Assembly: GCF_963667685.1 (NCBI RefSeq)
Contig: NZ_OY763931.1
Coordinates: 1,131,501 to 1,195,500 of the forward strand
Source of the DNA: Maridesulfovibrio sp.
Lineage (GTDB): Bacteria > Desulfobacterota > Desulfovibrionia > Desulfovibrionales > Desulfovibrionaceae
Length of the DNA stretch: 64,000 bases
Direction of reading: 5' to 3'
The translations under genes were made by a program, and so were the position numbers. Every line of letters begins with the position of its first letter. Position 1 is the first letter of the stretch. This document shows positions 28,996 through 39,218 of this stretch, in pieces. The notes beneath the pieces were generated by a model. The model had not been told where the DNA came from and did not search any database. It saw nothing but the letters and a program-made list of their open reading frames with translations.

Positions 28996-29628
28996 TTAAG
29001 GGAGCAGGATCTCGCTGATTTCTTTGCGACTATGTTCTTGAACCGGAACTTCGGCGGGGTGTCCAACTGCAAACAGTCCGACAACTCTCAACTCAGAATC
29101 AATGCCCACCAATTCCTTGACTTTTTGTTCATCATACATTCCCACCCAACAAGTTCCGAGACCAAGTTCAACCGCTCTGAGCATCATGAAAGAAGCTGAA
29201 ATTCCAACATTCATAGCCGATGCGCCAAATTTAGCATAAGCGTCCGCTGAAGATTCTCTCTCGACGTATTCATCTATCCCATCCATGGTATCACCAGTTA
29301 TCAGATCATTCTCACGATAAAAGAAAGCACTGGCCTGAGAATCCTTTACATAACCAGAGATGTCCGCACAACAAACAATTATAGCCCCGGCTTCAGCCAA
29401 CCATGATTGAGTTCTGGAGATATCCTTCTCGCCAAATCTTTTCAGTATATCTTTATCCTGCACTACCTTAAAACGCCAGGGCTGTGAATTCAGGCTGGAA
29501 GGAGCAAGGCGTGCAGCTTCAATTAATGCAGCAATATCCTCACTACTAACGGCCTCCGGAGTGAAGGACCGCACACTATGTCTTTGTAAAATTGCATCGT
29601 TAACTCCAAGAACCGCATTCTTTTTCAT
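28996..29628 (-). CDS. Nitroreductase-family FMN oxidoreductase
   Basis: NAD(P)H-dependent flavoprotein fold, 210 residues. Motifs: RHSVRSFTPEAV for FMN phosphate binding near the N-terminus, APSSLNSQPWRF, and the C-terminal GLGTCWVGMYDE with FAVGHPAE. The substrate range of such enzymes (nitroaromatics, quinones, flavins) cannot be predicted. AGGAG precedes ATG. It follows an AraC-type gene by 52 bp in the same direction and is probably controlled by or co-transcribed with it. Confidence 0.94.
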   Translation of the reverse strand: MKKNAVLGVNDAILQRHSVRSFTPEAVSSEDIAALIEAARLAPSSLNSQPWRFKVVQDKDILKRFGEKDISRTQSWLAEAGAIIVCCADISGYVKDSQASAFFYRENDLITGDTMDGIDEYVERESSADAYAKFGASAMNVGISASFMMLRAVELGLGTCWVGMYDEQKVKELVGIDSELRVVGLFAVGHPAEVPVQEHSRKEISEILLP

Positions 29629-29680
29629 AATATTCTCCTAATGTTTAATTATATGTATTTAGATGCATTAAACACCAAAT

Positions 29681-30580
29681 TTATACATTATTCTTTAATT
29701 TAGTTATATCCTTATGAGGAGGATCTCCAAAAAGGCGCTTATACTCACGGTTAAACTGACTGATACTTTCATAACCAACAGCAGCACACGCTCTACCGGA
29801 ATTGAAGCCTTCAGTAAGCATAAGCTTTTGTGCTTCGTGAAGTCGTAATTGTTTCAAATATTGCAATGGACTCATATTTGTAGCTTGTTTAAAGTGTCTA
29901 TGAAAAGTGGAAGAAGCCATATTCAATTGCTGCGCAATTTCATCAACACTAAAAGGTTTCTTTAAATGATCACGAATCATAGATATTGCCCGTACTACTT
30001 GGCTGCTTTTGTATCCCACCGTATGGAAAAGGCTTAAATTATCACCATTAGAACCTATCAATAAAAGATAATGTATTTCGCGTATTACCATTGGCCCAAG
30101 AACGCCTATTCGTTCAGGATATTTTAGAAGCTTTATTAACCGCAAAAAAGCATCCAAAAGATCAAAATCTGATTTTTGTACAAAAATACCTTTGGCTGTC
30201 CGAGATAAATCAAAATTCGGAAACGTTGTTTCCTGAACCAGATTAACTAATACAGAGCTATCGATTTCAACTCCTACAGAAAGATATGGCTGCTCAACTG
30301 AGGCTTCAAGAATGGTACTGGAAGCTGGCAAATCCACCCCCATGACCATTATATCTCCCTTAGAATATTCAAATATTTCGCTACCGATTTGTGTGCGCTT
30401 GGCCCCTTGAAGAACTAAAATTATTGAAGGTTTATAAAAACAATTCTCCACCTTCTGGGTCTTTTGCCTGCAATAGAGAGTGACTCCTTCAATGTCTGTT
30501 TGATAATCTCCTGATTTAACATCAGTATTTAGAAATCCTTCCAGCACAAGATTACGGATAGTACGGACAACTGCACTCAT
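29681..30580 (-). CDS. AraC-family transcriptional regulator
   Basis: An N-terminal cupin-type domain of the AraC_N family (about residues 20-170; PSIILVLQGAKRTQIGSE) and a C-terminal pair of helix-turn-helix motifs (about 195-290; FSVDEIAQQLNMASSTFHRHFKQ and GRACAAVGYESISQFNREYKRLFG). It probably senses a small molecule and acts on its own promoter and the downstream nitroreductase gene. Starts at ATG 30580 without a strong ribosome binding site. Confidence 0.94.
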   Translation of the reverse strand: MSAVVRTIRNLVLEGFLNTDVKSGDYQTDIEGVTLYCRQKTQKVENCFYKPSIILVLQGAKRTQIGSEIFEYSKGDIMVMGVDLPASSTILEASVEQPYLSVGVEIDSSVLVNLVQETTFPNFDLSRTAKGIFVQKSDFDLLDAFLRLIKLLKYPERIGVLGPMVIREIHYLLLIGSNGDNLSLFHTVGYKSSQVVRAISMIRDHLKKPFSVDEIAQQLNMASSTFHRHFKQATNMSPLQYLKQLRLHEAQKLMLTEGFNSGRACAAVGYESISQFNREYKRLFGDPPHKDITKLKNNV

Positions 30581-31341
30581 ATAAAACTCACATCAATATA
30601 GTATTACGTATTCATATAGCTAAGCTTCATCATTAATAGCATAATCAAAATATAGGCATAGACAAAAGCAGGATTAGGCAAAAAAAAGATAGAAATGCAC
30701 CATTAAACACACATATGAAATAAATATCGAGCAATTATTAGTAAATATAACCTTCGGTAAACCCAACTTAACCATTACAGAAAAAATCAAACGAAAATAA
30801 CAAAATAAATAATTCTAATAGCATTGACATTTAGTATTGTACTTCTGGCTAAGACAGCAGGAGCACCAACATGGAAGTCGGTGCTATCAAACGCTGAAAC
30901 CGGATTCAACCACACATGATGATGCAACCTGCTGTATAGACAATGAAAAATTAAGTATTAAATTGAAGTTCCAGACCCGCAGGATTGCTAATGACCCAGC
31001 TTTCAGGTATCAAATAGCAGGGGTAGATGTCGTAAAAATGGCGGTTAAATAGCATGCAGACACCACCTGTTAGATCAAGCCGCCCCCCCTTACAATTGAT
31101 TCCAGCGGCTAAAAATTCGAGTTTTCCTTGCTGTCGTATGCTGCGTTCGATTTACGCAAAAACAGATCTTGGAATCAGGGAAGCAGTTGGAAAAGAAATA
31201 TGACTAAATCGGTTTCAGATATTTTTCAAAAGCCTTCGATTTATCATATTTTCACGTCTTGATACTTAGTTATCATCTTAATTTACTGCTATACTTGTTA
31301 ATAACTGTAGCTAAAATTCATCTGCATTATCGGGAGTCATT
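30581..31341. other. Long intergenic region before the BCCT gene
   Basis: AT-rich; a short plus-strand frame around 30960-31051 (KLKFQTRRIANDPAFRYQ, then IAGVDVVKMAVK) looks coding-like but has no start or homology that I know, and may be a gene remnant. The BCCT promoter should lie in the last 100 bp. Confidence 0.35.
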
Positions 31342-33231
31342 ATGACATTACCTTTCGAGCGTATAGACAAGCCTACTTTTTTTGGAGCAATCTTCCTTCT
31401 TTTAAGCGTCGTTATCCCTCTTTTGATATTCCCTGAAGAAGGAGCACAATGGGTTGAAATTGCTAAAAACTTCATGACTGATAAGCTCGGCATTCTATAT
31501 CTTGCGATCGGCATGGCTTCATTCTTTTTCATGGTATACATAGTATTTTCCGATATCGGTCAGATTAAACTTGGGAATCTGGATGAAGACCCAGAGTTCA
31601 AGACCGGGTCGTGGGCGGCCATGCTGTTTTGTGGTGGGATTGGCGCAAGTATCATGTACTGGGCAACTATTGAATGGGCTTATTACATACAAAAGCCGCC
31701 ATTTCAGCTGGAACCGGGAAGTACTGAGGCCATTAGATGGGCTGCTACTTACGGCATATTTCATTGGGGACCGATTGCCTGGAGTATTTACCTTGTTCCT
31801 GCGATACCCATAGCCTACTTTTACTATGTAAGAAAGCAGCCTGCCCTCAAAGTCTCCAGTGCATTGATGCCGGTACTGGGAGAAGTCCGCAGTAAAGGCT
31901 GGATAGGAAAGGGCATCGATATACTTTTCGTTTTCGGACTTCTCGGCGGAGGAGCGACAACCCTGGGCCTTGCAGCTCCTTTAATTGGGGAAGGATTGCA
32001 TCATTTATTCGGTCTGCCCAAAACTATGCCCAGTCAGTTGGGGGTACTGCTGGCATGCACCGCCTTATTCGCATACTCGGCATACTCCGGTATGGAGAAA
32101 GGAATTAAGGTTCTAAGTAATATAAACTTCTGGGGTGCAATAGGATTGTTGGCATTTATCCTTGTCTGCGGACCGACAATATTTATGCTTGAGACAGGAT
32201 TGGATTCCTTAGGCCGTATGCTTAATAATTTTTTCATCATGGGGACCTGGGCAGAACCTTTTGGTGGATTAGGAAATTTTAGAGATACCCATTTTCCACA
32301 GCACTGGACTATTTTTTATTGGGCATGGTGGCTTGTATTTGCACCAAGCATGGGCCTTTTCGTCGCCCGTATCTCAAGAGGAAGAACAATCAAGCAGATG
32401 GTCGCCGGCTCGATTTTTTTCGGGTCCATGGGATGCTTTCTATTTTTTATGGTTCTCGGTAATTACGGTCTTTCACTTCAACTTTCAGGTACTTTGGATG
32501 TAGTCGGCATATTAAATAGCCAAGGTCCGAATGAGGCTATTTTCAGCATTCTTGGCGAATTACCGCTAAATACATTAGTTATCGCTGCATTCACGATTCT
32601 CTGCCTAATCTTCACGGCTACGACATTTGACTCCATTTCGTACATTCTGGCTTCAGTTGTGCAATCAGATGTGGGGGAAGACCCATACCGTTGGAACCGA
32701 CTGTTTTGGGCTTTTGCCCTTTCCCTTATGCCGTCCATCCTAATGTTCATGGGTGGTATCTCCACACTTCAAACGGCTGCAATCGTAGGCGGCCTCCCAC
32801 TGCTTATAATTACCATACTGCTGATGTTCTCAGCCATCAGGGCAGCTTCTCTGGATCTGACACATCAGAAGGACTATGTAGACCCGGTCATCAATATCGA
32901 AGAATTGCCCGATGTCGATCCATGGTCGGAAGAAGGCAAAGCTTTAGCCCGCTTTGAAAATCTCAAAGATATTGCCGTGGAAGCAGCAGAGGCCGAGCGT
33001 GAAGCTAATGAAAAAATCTATAAACTAAGAAAGGCTATGCGCTATCAAGCTCTTAACGCATCAATGAACAAATCTGAAGTGGACCAATACGAAACAGAGA
33101 TCCTGAATAATGAGTTAAAGATTCTGTTAGATGAAGCCGCAGAAGCGCGGGAAAATAAAATAGCAACTTCTGAAGAAGCTCAAAAAGCCAGAATTATTTT
33201 CGACCAGCTTATGCGCGACAGGGATCAGTAA
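31342..33231 (+). CDS. BCCT-family transporter with C-terminal coiled-coil extension
   Basis: Na+- or H+-coupled uptake of glycine betaine, choline, carnitine or similar zwitterions. Twelve membrane helices span about residues 15-510. The Trp-rich signature is YWAWWLVFAPSMGLFVARIS, followed by RGRTIKQMV. A tail of about 110 residues (520-629), rich in Ala, Glu and Lys and predicted to be coiled coil, extends into the cytoplasm; in BetP-type carriers such tails sense osmotic stress, but this one is not basic. GGGAG stands ten bases before ATG. It is consistent with a marine habitat. Confidence 0.93.
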   Translation: MTLPFERIDKPTFFGAIFLLLSVVIPLLIFPEEGAQWVEIAKNFMTDKLGILYLAIGMASFFFMVYIVFSDIGQIKLGNLDEDPEFKTGSWAAMLFCGGIGASIMYWATIEWAYYIQKPPFQLEPGSTEAIRWAATYGIFHWGPIAWSIYLVPAIPIAYFYYVRKQPALKVSSALMPVLGEVRSKGWIGKGIDILFVFGLLGGGATTLGLAAPLIGEGLHHLFGLPKTMPSQLGVLLACTALFAYSAYSGMEKGIKVLSNINFWGAIGLLAFILVCGPTIFMLETGLDSLGRMLNNFFIMGTWAEPFGGLGNFRDTHFPQHWTIFYWAWWLVFAPSMGLFVARISRGRTIKQMVAGSIFFGSMGCFLFFMVLGNYGLSLQLSGTLDVVGILNSQGPNEAIFSILGELPLNTLVIAAFTILCLIFTATTFDSISYILASVVQSDVGEDPYRWNRLFWAFALSLMPSILMFMGGISTLQTAAIVGGLPLLIITILLMFSAIRAASLDLTHQKDYVDPVINIEELPDVDPWSEEGKALARFENLKDIAVEAAEAEREANEKIYKLRKAMRYQALNASMNKSEVDQYETEILNNELKILLDEAAEARENKIATSEEAQKARIIFDQLMRDRDQ

Positions 33232-33644
33232 ATTATCGCGCTAAATGCAAACTGAAAGGGGGAGTCGGCAGCTATCCCCAAAAAAAAGGTAACTTCAAAA
33301 ACAGCGTTAGCCAGATAACAGGTCTAACAACACAGCAACCTGCTTATAGCATGTTCAGCATGAACTACTGTGCTAGAAACAGGATATAAGATCAACCATA
33401 TATTTTCTGAATGATACACATTAGCTTTATTTGAACTTTTACGGCACGACCGCTACAACACGGGGAACCGCTCTTGGCAATTTAAATATTGAAAAACCTT
33501 AACTTTGTCCTGATCATCTATTTGGTCAGCCTTGCCTACACTGTAACCTTTAATAAAAACAAGAACCATGAATGCGGTTGCACTTCCGACATCAAGTTTT
33601 TTTATTTTTTTGTTTAACAGGGAGTTTAATTTTAAATGATCAAC
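33232..33644. other. Intergenic, nothing assigned
   Basis: No gene, strong hairpin or repeat seen downstream of the BCCT gene. Confidence 0.3.
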
Positions 33645-33755
33645 CTATGGTTCACACAAGCTCTTTGCCAGCATCATATCCGTAATATCTTTCAATTTGC
33701 GTTTCAACTCACGATAGCGCACTGATTCCTGAGCAGCTAGAGACCAAAGAATAGG
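33645..33755 (-). pseudogene. Unidentified C-terminal coding fragment
   Basis: The minus strand is open for 36 codons, reading PILWSLAAQESVRYRELKRK, then LKDITDMMLAKSLCEP and a stop. The amphipathic Lys/Arg-rich pattern looks like the end of a real protein. There is no start codon. I cannot name the family. Confidence 0.3.
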
Positions 33756-33803
33756 CTATTTCCACTTAACACCAATAATGTCGTAAACGTGAAGAATAGG
33801 CTG

Positions 33804-33837
33804 AAAAGGGCTAACCCGGAAAATGAGTTAACCCTTT
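33804..33837 (-). terminator. Terminator of the nucleotidyltransferase-like gene
   Basis: AAAGGGTTAAC pairs with GTTAGCCCTTT on the minus strand, starting about 40 bases after the stop codon. It uses the same GGGTTAAC stem seen at 28.7, 40.7 and 54.8 kb. Confidence 0.8.
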
Positions 33838-33875
33838 AATTCAAATATATATAACTACATAACAAAGCAGATAAC

Positions 33876-34466
33876 CTATGGAATCCATTCAACAATCATC
33901 TGCTCTTCTTTCCCCTTTTTCCACTCCATAAATCCGGCATATCCCCGAATTCCATCACGAATTACAGCTTGGTAAACTTCAATGCCCTTTACTTTCTGAT
34001 CTTGCGGCACAGCATTCTTTATCTCCAAAATAGCCTGCTTAATCTCAGGGGTAAGCTTTGCCCGAACTGCATCTGCAACACGCTCAAAATATCCTGCGTA
34101 AGGAGATTCCATATGAATTTGAATTATGTCAATCTGCCAAGTATCACCTTCAGGATCTTCGTACTAGGCATGCCATTCCAAACATTTATCCTCTGCATCC
34201 AATAAATTAGTATATTCAATACGACGAATACGATCATTAATGGCCAGATTCGCGATCACCTCAAACCCAGCAGATAGAGAAAATGGATCAGAGTATACAT
34301 GCATATCGATATCAAGATTGCGCATCAAAAGGCCCATACGTAACGACCCAACCAGCTCAGCTCTAAAACCAGCAGCAGCCCATAGGTCCAAAATTCTGGT
34401 ATCTTCAAGAACGCGTTGTGCGCGCTCCAGATTGCTCTGTGCCAGTGCAATAAAATCTAACGACAT
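33876..34466 (-). pseudogene. Nucleotidyltransferase-like gene split by one in-frame amber codon
   Basis: Two halves in the same frame: residues 1-100 (MSLDFIALAQ ... CLEWHA) and, after TAG at 34164-34166, YEDPEGDTWQIDIIQIH then MESPYAGYFERVADAV to the end (EEQMIVEWIP). The first half has the nucleotidyltransferase hallmark GSLRMGLLMRNLDIDMHVYS (a GS motif then DxD). In homologues I recall, the segment reads EWHAWY, so TAG replaces a Trp codon (TGG). All else is intact over 196 codons. It is either a recent pseudogene or a sequencing error; function unknown. Confidence 0.75.
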
Positions 34467-34524
34467 AAAGCTTTTTCCAATATTCTTTTAAAGGGAGCAG
34501 TAGCATCCAGAAACACCTGTGTGA

Positions 34525-34710
34525 AACATACGCAGCATCCTGCGCATAAAAAACACACACATTTCAGGTCAAACAATCCTCGAAATTACTGGAGTCTGGC
34601 ACTCGAAACCTGAAGGTAGGTATACCAACTTTCTGGAACATGGCCGAGATCAGCCCGCAACTCTTACAATTTACTCTAAACAGTTCGGTGTTGTGGCTGC
34701 TTCGTTATAA
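34525..34710 (+). pseudogene. Unidentified coding-like fragment
   Basis: Open for 61 codons after a TGA, with no ATG. It reads HISGQTILEITGVWHSKPEG then RYTNFLEHGRDQPATLTIY and SKQFGVVAASL before the stop. Composition is protein-like. It could be the end of a lost gene. It abuts the convergent HD-GYP gene. I do not recognise the family. Confidence 0.3.
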
Positions 34711-34712
34711 AT

Positions 34713-35744
34713 CTAGTCATCTTCAGAGTACTGCTCTTTGATTATAAGGATCTTATCTAAACTAGCCTTGAAGGCATCCACCAGTCGTGGGTCGAAATGA
34801 CTACCCCGCCCATTCCAGATATAATCACAAGCTTTATCAACCGGCCATGCTTCTTTATACGGGCGTTTCGAAGTCAAAGCATCAAATACATCTGCAATAG
34901 CCGAAATCCTTCCTTCTATTGGTATCTCCTCCCCGCGCAGTCCTGCAGGATAGCCAGAGCCATCCCATCTTTCATGATGATTCAGAACTACCCGATTTGC
35001 TACCTTCATTAAATCGTAATCATGTTCGCCGAGAATTGCTCCACCGATTGTTGTATGGGTTTTCATAATCTCCCATTCTGCTTTATCAAGCTTGCCCGGC
35101 TTAGTCAGAATGGAATCGGGTATGCCGATCTTACCGATATCGTGCATGGGAGCGGCATTGAGCAAAATATTTCCTTCAGAGTCCTTCATACCTATATTTT
35201 TAGCAATAATCTGACAAAATATGCTCATACGCTTAATATGCGCTCCGGTTTCGTTATCCTTGTATCTTGCTGCAATACCGAGGCTGCGAACAATATCCTG
35301 ACGCGTCGCATAAATTACTTTGGTCCGTTCCTGAACCAGTTCTTCCAAGTGCTGGCTTTGATTATATAACGCAAGCTGGGTCTTCACCCTTGCCAGAACG
35401 ATGGCAGGATTAATCGGTTTTGTTATATAATCAACAGCACCAAGTTCAAATCCATATGTTTCATCCTGCTCTTCTCCCATAGCTGTTACAAAAATTACAG
35501 GAATTTTCATGCTGCGCAAATCCGCCTTTATTCTTCTACACACCTCATATCCGTCCATTTCGGGCATCATGACATCAAGCAGCACAATATCCGGCGGTTC
35601 ACTGGAAAAGAGAATCTCTACGGCCTTAGTTCCGTTCATGGCGGCCTTCACTCTGTAGCGGTCTTTAAGCACTTCATACAGAAGATCCAGGTTCTGAGGA
35701 ACGTCATCAACAATTAACACTGTTTGTTTTTCGTGAGAAGTCAT
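34713..35744 (-). CDS. Response regulator with HD-GYP c-di-GMP phosphodiesterase domain
   Basis: RpfG-like protein. Receiver domain (about residues 8-125) with phosphoacceptor Asp57 in IVLLDVMMPEMDG, then an HD-GYP domain (about 150-335): HD at 201-202 in MHDIGKIGIPD and HHERWDGSGYP at 256-266. All metal and GYP residues are kept, so hydrolysis of c-di-GMP to pGpG or GMP is expected. GGAG before ATG. It is divergent from the hybrid kinase gene, which could feed it phosphate. Confidence 0.95.
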   Translation of the reverse strand: MTSHEKQTVLIVDDVPQNLDLLYEVLKDRYRVKAAMNGTKAVEILFSSEPPDIVLLDVMMPEMDGYEVCRRIKADLRSMKIPVIFVTAMGEEQDETYGFELGAVDYITKPINPAIVLARVKTQLALYNQSQHLEELVQERTKVIYATRQDIVRSLGIAARYKDNETGAHIKRMSIFCQIIAKNIGMKDSEGNILLNAAPMHDIGKIGIPDSILTKPGKLDKAEWEIMKTHTTIGGAILGEHDYDLMKVANRVVLNHHERWDGSGYPAGLRGEEIPIEGRISAIADVFDALTSKRPYKEAWPVDKACDYIWNGRGSHFDPRLVDAFKASLDKILIIKEQYSEDD

Positions 35745-35905
35745 CGCGTTCTCCTGTTAAGTGTCTTTGCGCTACCCTGAGCAGTCAGGAATTTGATATG
35801 GAGGATTATTTATTGAGATTCTACATATCCTTTTCTCACCAAATAATAGCTGGATAATAATTAGTTTGCTATACTTATATAAACCTTATCCTACACGAGA
35901 ATTAA

Positions 35906-38900
35906 ATGAAAAAGGCACATTCTTTTTTTCCGATTGATTTGCGCAGTTTCCTGACCATTACTATCTTATTTACCGGCCTTTCTTTCTGGGCGCTATTTTA
36001 TTTGTGTAGTCAAGAAGTAGCTTCCGGAACACAAACCCGAAATATCGAAGAAAAGATGCACAACAAAATAAACTCAAAGACTGCTGGCTTTAACTTGAAA
36101 GATGTATTTATTGAACTCAGAATTTTTGCCAACCACTATGAGGTCAAACAATTTTTGTTAAACAGAAATCAGAAAAGCCGGCAACGATTGGAAGCGGAAG
36201 CCCTCAATCTATGCAAAGCAAGTAAACACTTTGATCAGGTCAGATTGCTAAGCAATGACGGAATGGAGCTTGTACGCGTCAATTACAATAACGGTAATCC
36301 CGTTATCGTTTCCCAGGATAAGTTGCAGAGCAAAAGCAGCCGCTACTATTTCAAGGAATCGTTAAAATTATCCCCTGGAGAAATATATACATCCCCTTTG
36401 GATCTTAATATTGAGAACGGAAAGATAGAACAACCGAGAAAACCGACAATTCGTATCAGTACTCCAGTTTATAGCGATTCAGGTGAACGCATAGGCATTA
36501 CTATTTTGAATTATCTTGCCCAAAATTTACTGGATGCGATCAAACAGGAGGACTATTGCTGTTCTAAAACGATACTGCTGAATAAAGAAGGATATTGGTT
36601 GATTTCCCCGGATAAAGAGCTGGAATGGACCTTCATGTATGAAGACAAAAAATCTATTTCATTTGCTTCGAGGTATCCAGAAGCCTGGGCAAAGATTTCT
36701 TCATCTCCACAAGGTCAGTTTTACTGTCCGGAAGGCGAGTACACCTTCTCCACAGTACAGACTTCCAGTGATCCCTCTGAATCTGCTGTTATCGATGCTC
36801 TTTCATGGAAGCTTGTCAATATCTACCCTACTTACTTGATTGAAACGAAAAAGAATTCAATTTTTAAAAAATACACCGCAATTTTTACAGGATTATTTTT
36901 ACTCATTCTTTTCGCAGCGATAACTCGCGCTCGCTTTGTCCGTAGCAAAGAGTTGGGACGCATAAGCTTAAAGCAGGCAAAACAGGAAGCGGAAAATGCC
37001 AATAAAGCCAAAAGCGACTTTCTTGCAAAAATGAGTCATGAGATACGGACTCCTATGAATGCTGTTATAGGCCTGACACATCTAGCTCTTAAGACGACTC
37101 TTTCCCCAAAGCAGACCGACTACCTGAACAAAATATCAATGGCTGCGAATTCATTGCTGGGAATCATTAATGATATTCTTGATTTTTCCAAAATTGAAGC
37201 CAACCAGATGGAAGTAGACTCTATCGAATTCAATATTGATGACGTTCTGAATAATATAACCAGCATGCTGAGCATAAAAGCAGAGGAAAAAGGGATTGAA
37301 CTTCTGCTGCAGGTAATAAGCAACGTCCCCAGTCGGCTTATTGGCGATCCGTTACGTCTGGGGCAGGTCCTGCTTAATCTGATTGGAAATGCAATCAAGT
37401 TTACGGAAAAAGGCGAAGTCTTTGTCACTGTAGAACTTGTCGAACGATCAAATGATATAGCTGTAATCAGGTTTTCCATTGAGGATTCCGGTATAGGGAT
37501 TTCGGAGGAACAGCTTGGCAGGCTGTTTCAACCTTTCAGTCAGGCTGACGGCTCTATCACCCGTAAGTTCGGAGGTTCCGGACTGGGGCTGGTCATAAGT
37601 AAAAAGATGATCGAATTGATGGGCGGGTCCCTGCAATGTGAAAGTGTTATCGATGAAGGAAGTACCTTCAGCTTCACAATTCCATTTACGTTTCAGGCAG
37701 TTCATAAGGATAGTTTTTTCACTTATCCTGATGATATCCGGGGAATACGGGTATTAATTGTAGATTCCAGCAAAGCATCGAGAGGCGTACTTGCAAATGT
37801 TCTGAAATCATTTTCATTTGATGTAACCATTGCAGAAAGCGGAAAACAGGCACTCAAGCTGCTTCATGAGAATGACACCGACTCTCCATTCCGGATGGTT
37901 ATTACAGACTGGAAGATACACGACATGAATGGAATTGAGTTAACCCGCAGGATAAAAACTAGTAAGAACCTGCAATATAGGCCAAAAGTAATAATGTTAA
38001 CTGCTTATAGTTATGCAGATGTTCGTTTTCAAGCTGAGCAAGCAGAATTGGATGACTTTATGCTTAAACCCTTCAACCGTTCCATTCTTTTTGACACCAT
38101 TATGGAAAATTTCAACGGAAATCGGCCCACGTCCAAAATGAAGCAAAAGTCATCCAAACCTAACAATCTTCCCGAGAATATTATCGGAGCAAAAGTGCTT
38201 CTTGCAGAAGATACCCTCATCAACCAGCAAGTTGCGCAGGAAATATTGGAAGATGCAGGAATTATTGTCGATATCGCAAGCAATGGGAAGGAAGCGATAG
38301 AAACTCTTGAGAACAACGTTTACGACGCAATCCTCATGGACATTCAAATGCCGGAGATGGACGGTTTTCAAGCAGTCAAGATAATTCGCAACCGACCAAA
38401 GATTAAAGATATTCCGATCATTGCTATGACAGCTCATGCATTAGTAGGAGACAAGGAGAAAAGTCTGCTTATGGGGATGGACGACCATATAACTAAACCT
38501 ATTGACCCGGATCTTCTCATAGAAACACTATCCAAATGGCTTCCGAAGAAGACAAACCATTCAGGCAGGTCTCCCGAGAGGCCTCAGTTTCCTGATGGCC
38601 AAGCCACCGACATTCCAAATCTTCCAGGAATCGATACTGAAAAAGGAATGCACAGAGTTCGGGGGAATACAAAATTATACTTAAAACTACTTGGCGACTT
38701 TGCAAAAAACAGCTCAGACAAACAAACGGAGCTGTTGGAATCGATAACAAACAAGACGTACGTAAACACTCGTGCTATGGCTCATAGTATGAAAGGTGTA
38801 GCCGGTAACCTTGGCATCGATAATCTGCACGGAATCCTTCAGGAAATGGAAGCTCTATCAGAACAGGAAACGGACATTGGAGAACCGATCATTCAAAAGT

Positions 38901-39214
38901 TTAAAGATGAAATTCAACGTGTTGCAAAGGGAATACTGGAGTTTTTACCCCAACAGGATGAAGACACGACAATTGCTGTTTCGATCAATGTAAAAACCAT
39001 CAACAACCTGCGTCCGGAGTTGGAGAAGATTGCGGACCTCCTGGAACAGCATGACGTAGAGGCTAAAGCTATCTTTGCAACATTGAAGCCGTCCTTGGCT
39101 CAGGCTGCTCCTGTAGAGACAGCCGAATTAGCCGGTCTTCTGGATAGGTTCGATTTCGCGAAAGCGCATCAAAAAATCAAAGAACTTTTTCAGCAATGTC
39201 AAGAGATGGAGTAG
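35906..39214 (+). CDS. Hybrid histidine kinase: Cache-HisKA-HATPase-REC-REC-HPt
   Basis: A complete phosphorelay in 1102 residues. N-terminal helix (about 15-35), a periplasmic Cache domain (about 40-310; VRLLSNDGMELVRVNY, YTSPLDLN), second helix (about 322-345), HisKA with His378 in MSHEIRTPMNA, HATPase_c (NLIGNAIKFT, DSGIGI, GSGLGL), receiver 1 with Asp668 in ITDWKIHDMNG, receiver 2 with Asp812 in LMDIQMPEMDG, and an HPt domain with His960 in AHSMKGVAGNLG. The next gene begins four bases after its stop, so they form an operon. Confidence 0.95.
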   Translation: MKKAHSFFPIDLRSFLTITILFTGLSFWALFYLCSQEVASGTQTRNIEEKMHNKINSKTAGFNLKDVFIELRIFANHYEVKQFLLNRNQKSRQRLEAEALNLCKASKHFDQVRLLSNDGMELVRVNYNNGNPVIVSQDKLQSKSSRYYFKESLKLSPGEIYTSPLDLNIENGKIEQPRKPTIRISTPVYSDSGERIGITILNYLAQNLLDAIKQEDYCCSKTILLNKEGYWLISPDKELEWTFMYEDKKSISFASRYPEAWAKISSSPQGQFYCPEGEYTFSTVQTSSDPSESAVIDALSWKLVNIYPTYLIETKKNSIFKKYTAIFTGLFLLILFAAITRARFVRSKELGRISLKQAKQEAENANKAKSDFLAKMSHEIRTPMNAVIGLTHLALKTTLSPKQTDYLNKISMAANSLLGIINDILDFSKIEANQMEVDSIEFNIDDVLNNITSMLSIKAEEKGIELLLQVISNVPSRLIGDPLRLGQVLLNLIGNAIKFTEKGEVFVTVELVERSNDIAVIRFSIEDSGIGISEEQLGRLFQPFSQADGSITRKFGGSGLGLVISKKMIELMGGSLQCESVIDEGSTFSFTIPFTFQAVHKDSFFTYPDDIRGIRVLIVDSSKASRGVLANVLKSFSFDVTIAESGKQALKLLHENDTDSPFRMVITDWKIHDMNGIELTRRIKTSKNLQYRPKVIMLTAYSYADVRFQAEQAELDDFMLKPFNRSILFDTIMENFNGNRPTSKMKQKSSKPNNLPENIIGAKVLLAEDTLINQQVAQEILEDAGIIVDIASNGKEAIETLENNVYDAILMDIQMPEMDGFQAVKIIRNRPKIKDIPIIAMTAHALVGDKEKSLLMGMDDHITKPIDPDLLIETLSKWLPKKTNHSGRSPERPQFPDGQATDIPNLPGIDTEKGMHRVRGNTKLYLKLLGDFAKNSSDKQTELLESITNKTYVNTRAMAHSMKGVAGNLGIDNLHGILQEMEALSEQETDIGEPIIQKFKDEIQRVAKGILEFLPQQDEDTTIAVSINVKTINNLRPELEKIADLLEQHDVEAKAIFATLKPSLAQAAPVETAELAGLLDRFDFAKAHQKIKELFQQCQEME

Positions 39215-39218
39215 CGAT

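Noticed and set aside
34164-34166. TAG as a pyrrolysine codon
   Set aside because: The expected residue is Trp, the protein is not a methyltransferase, and no PYLIS-like context is evident; TGG to TAG mutation is simpler.
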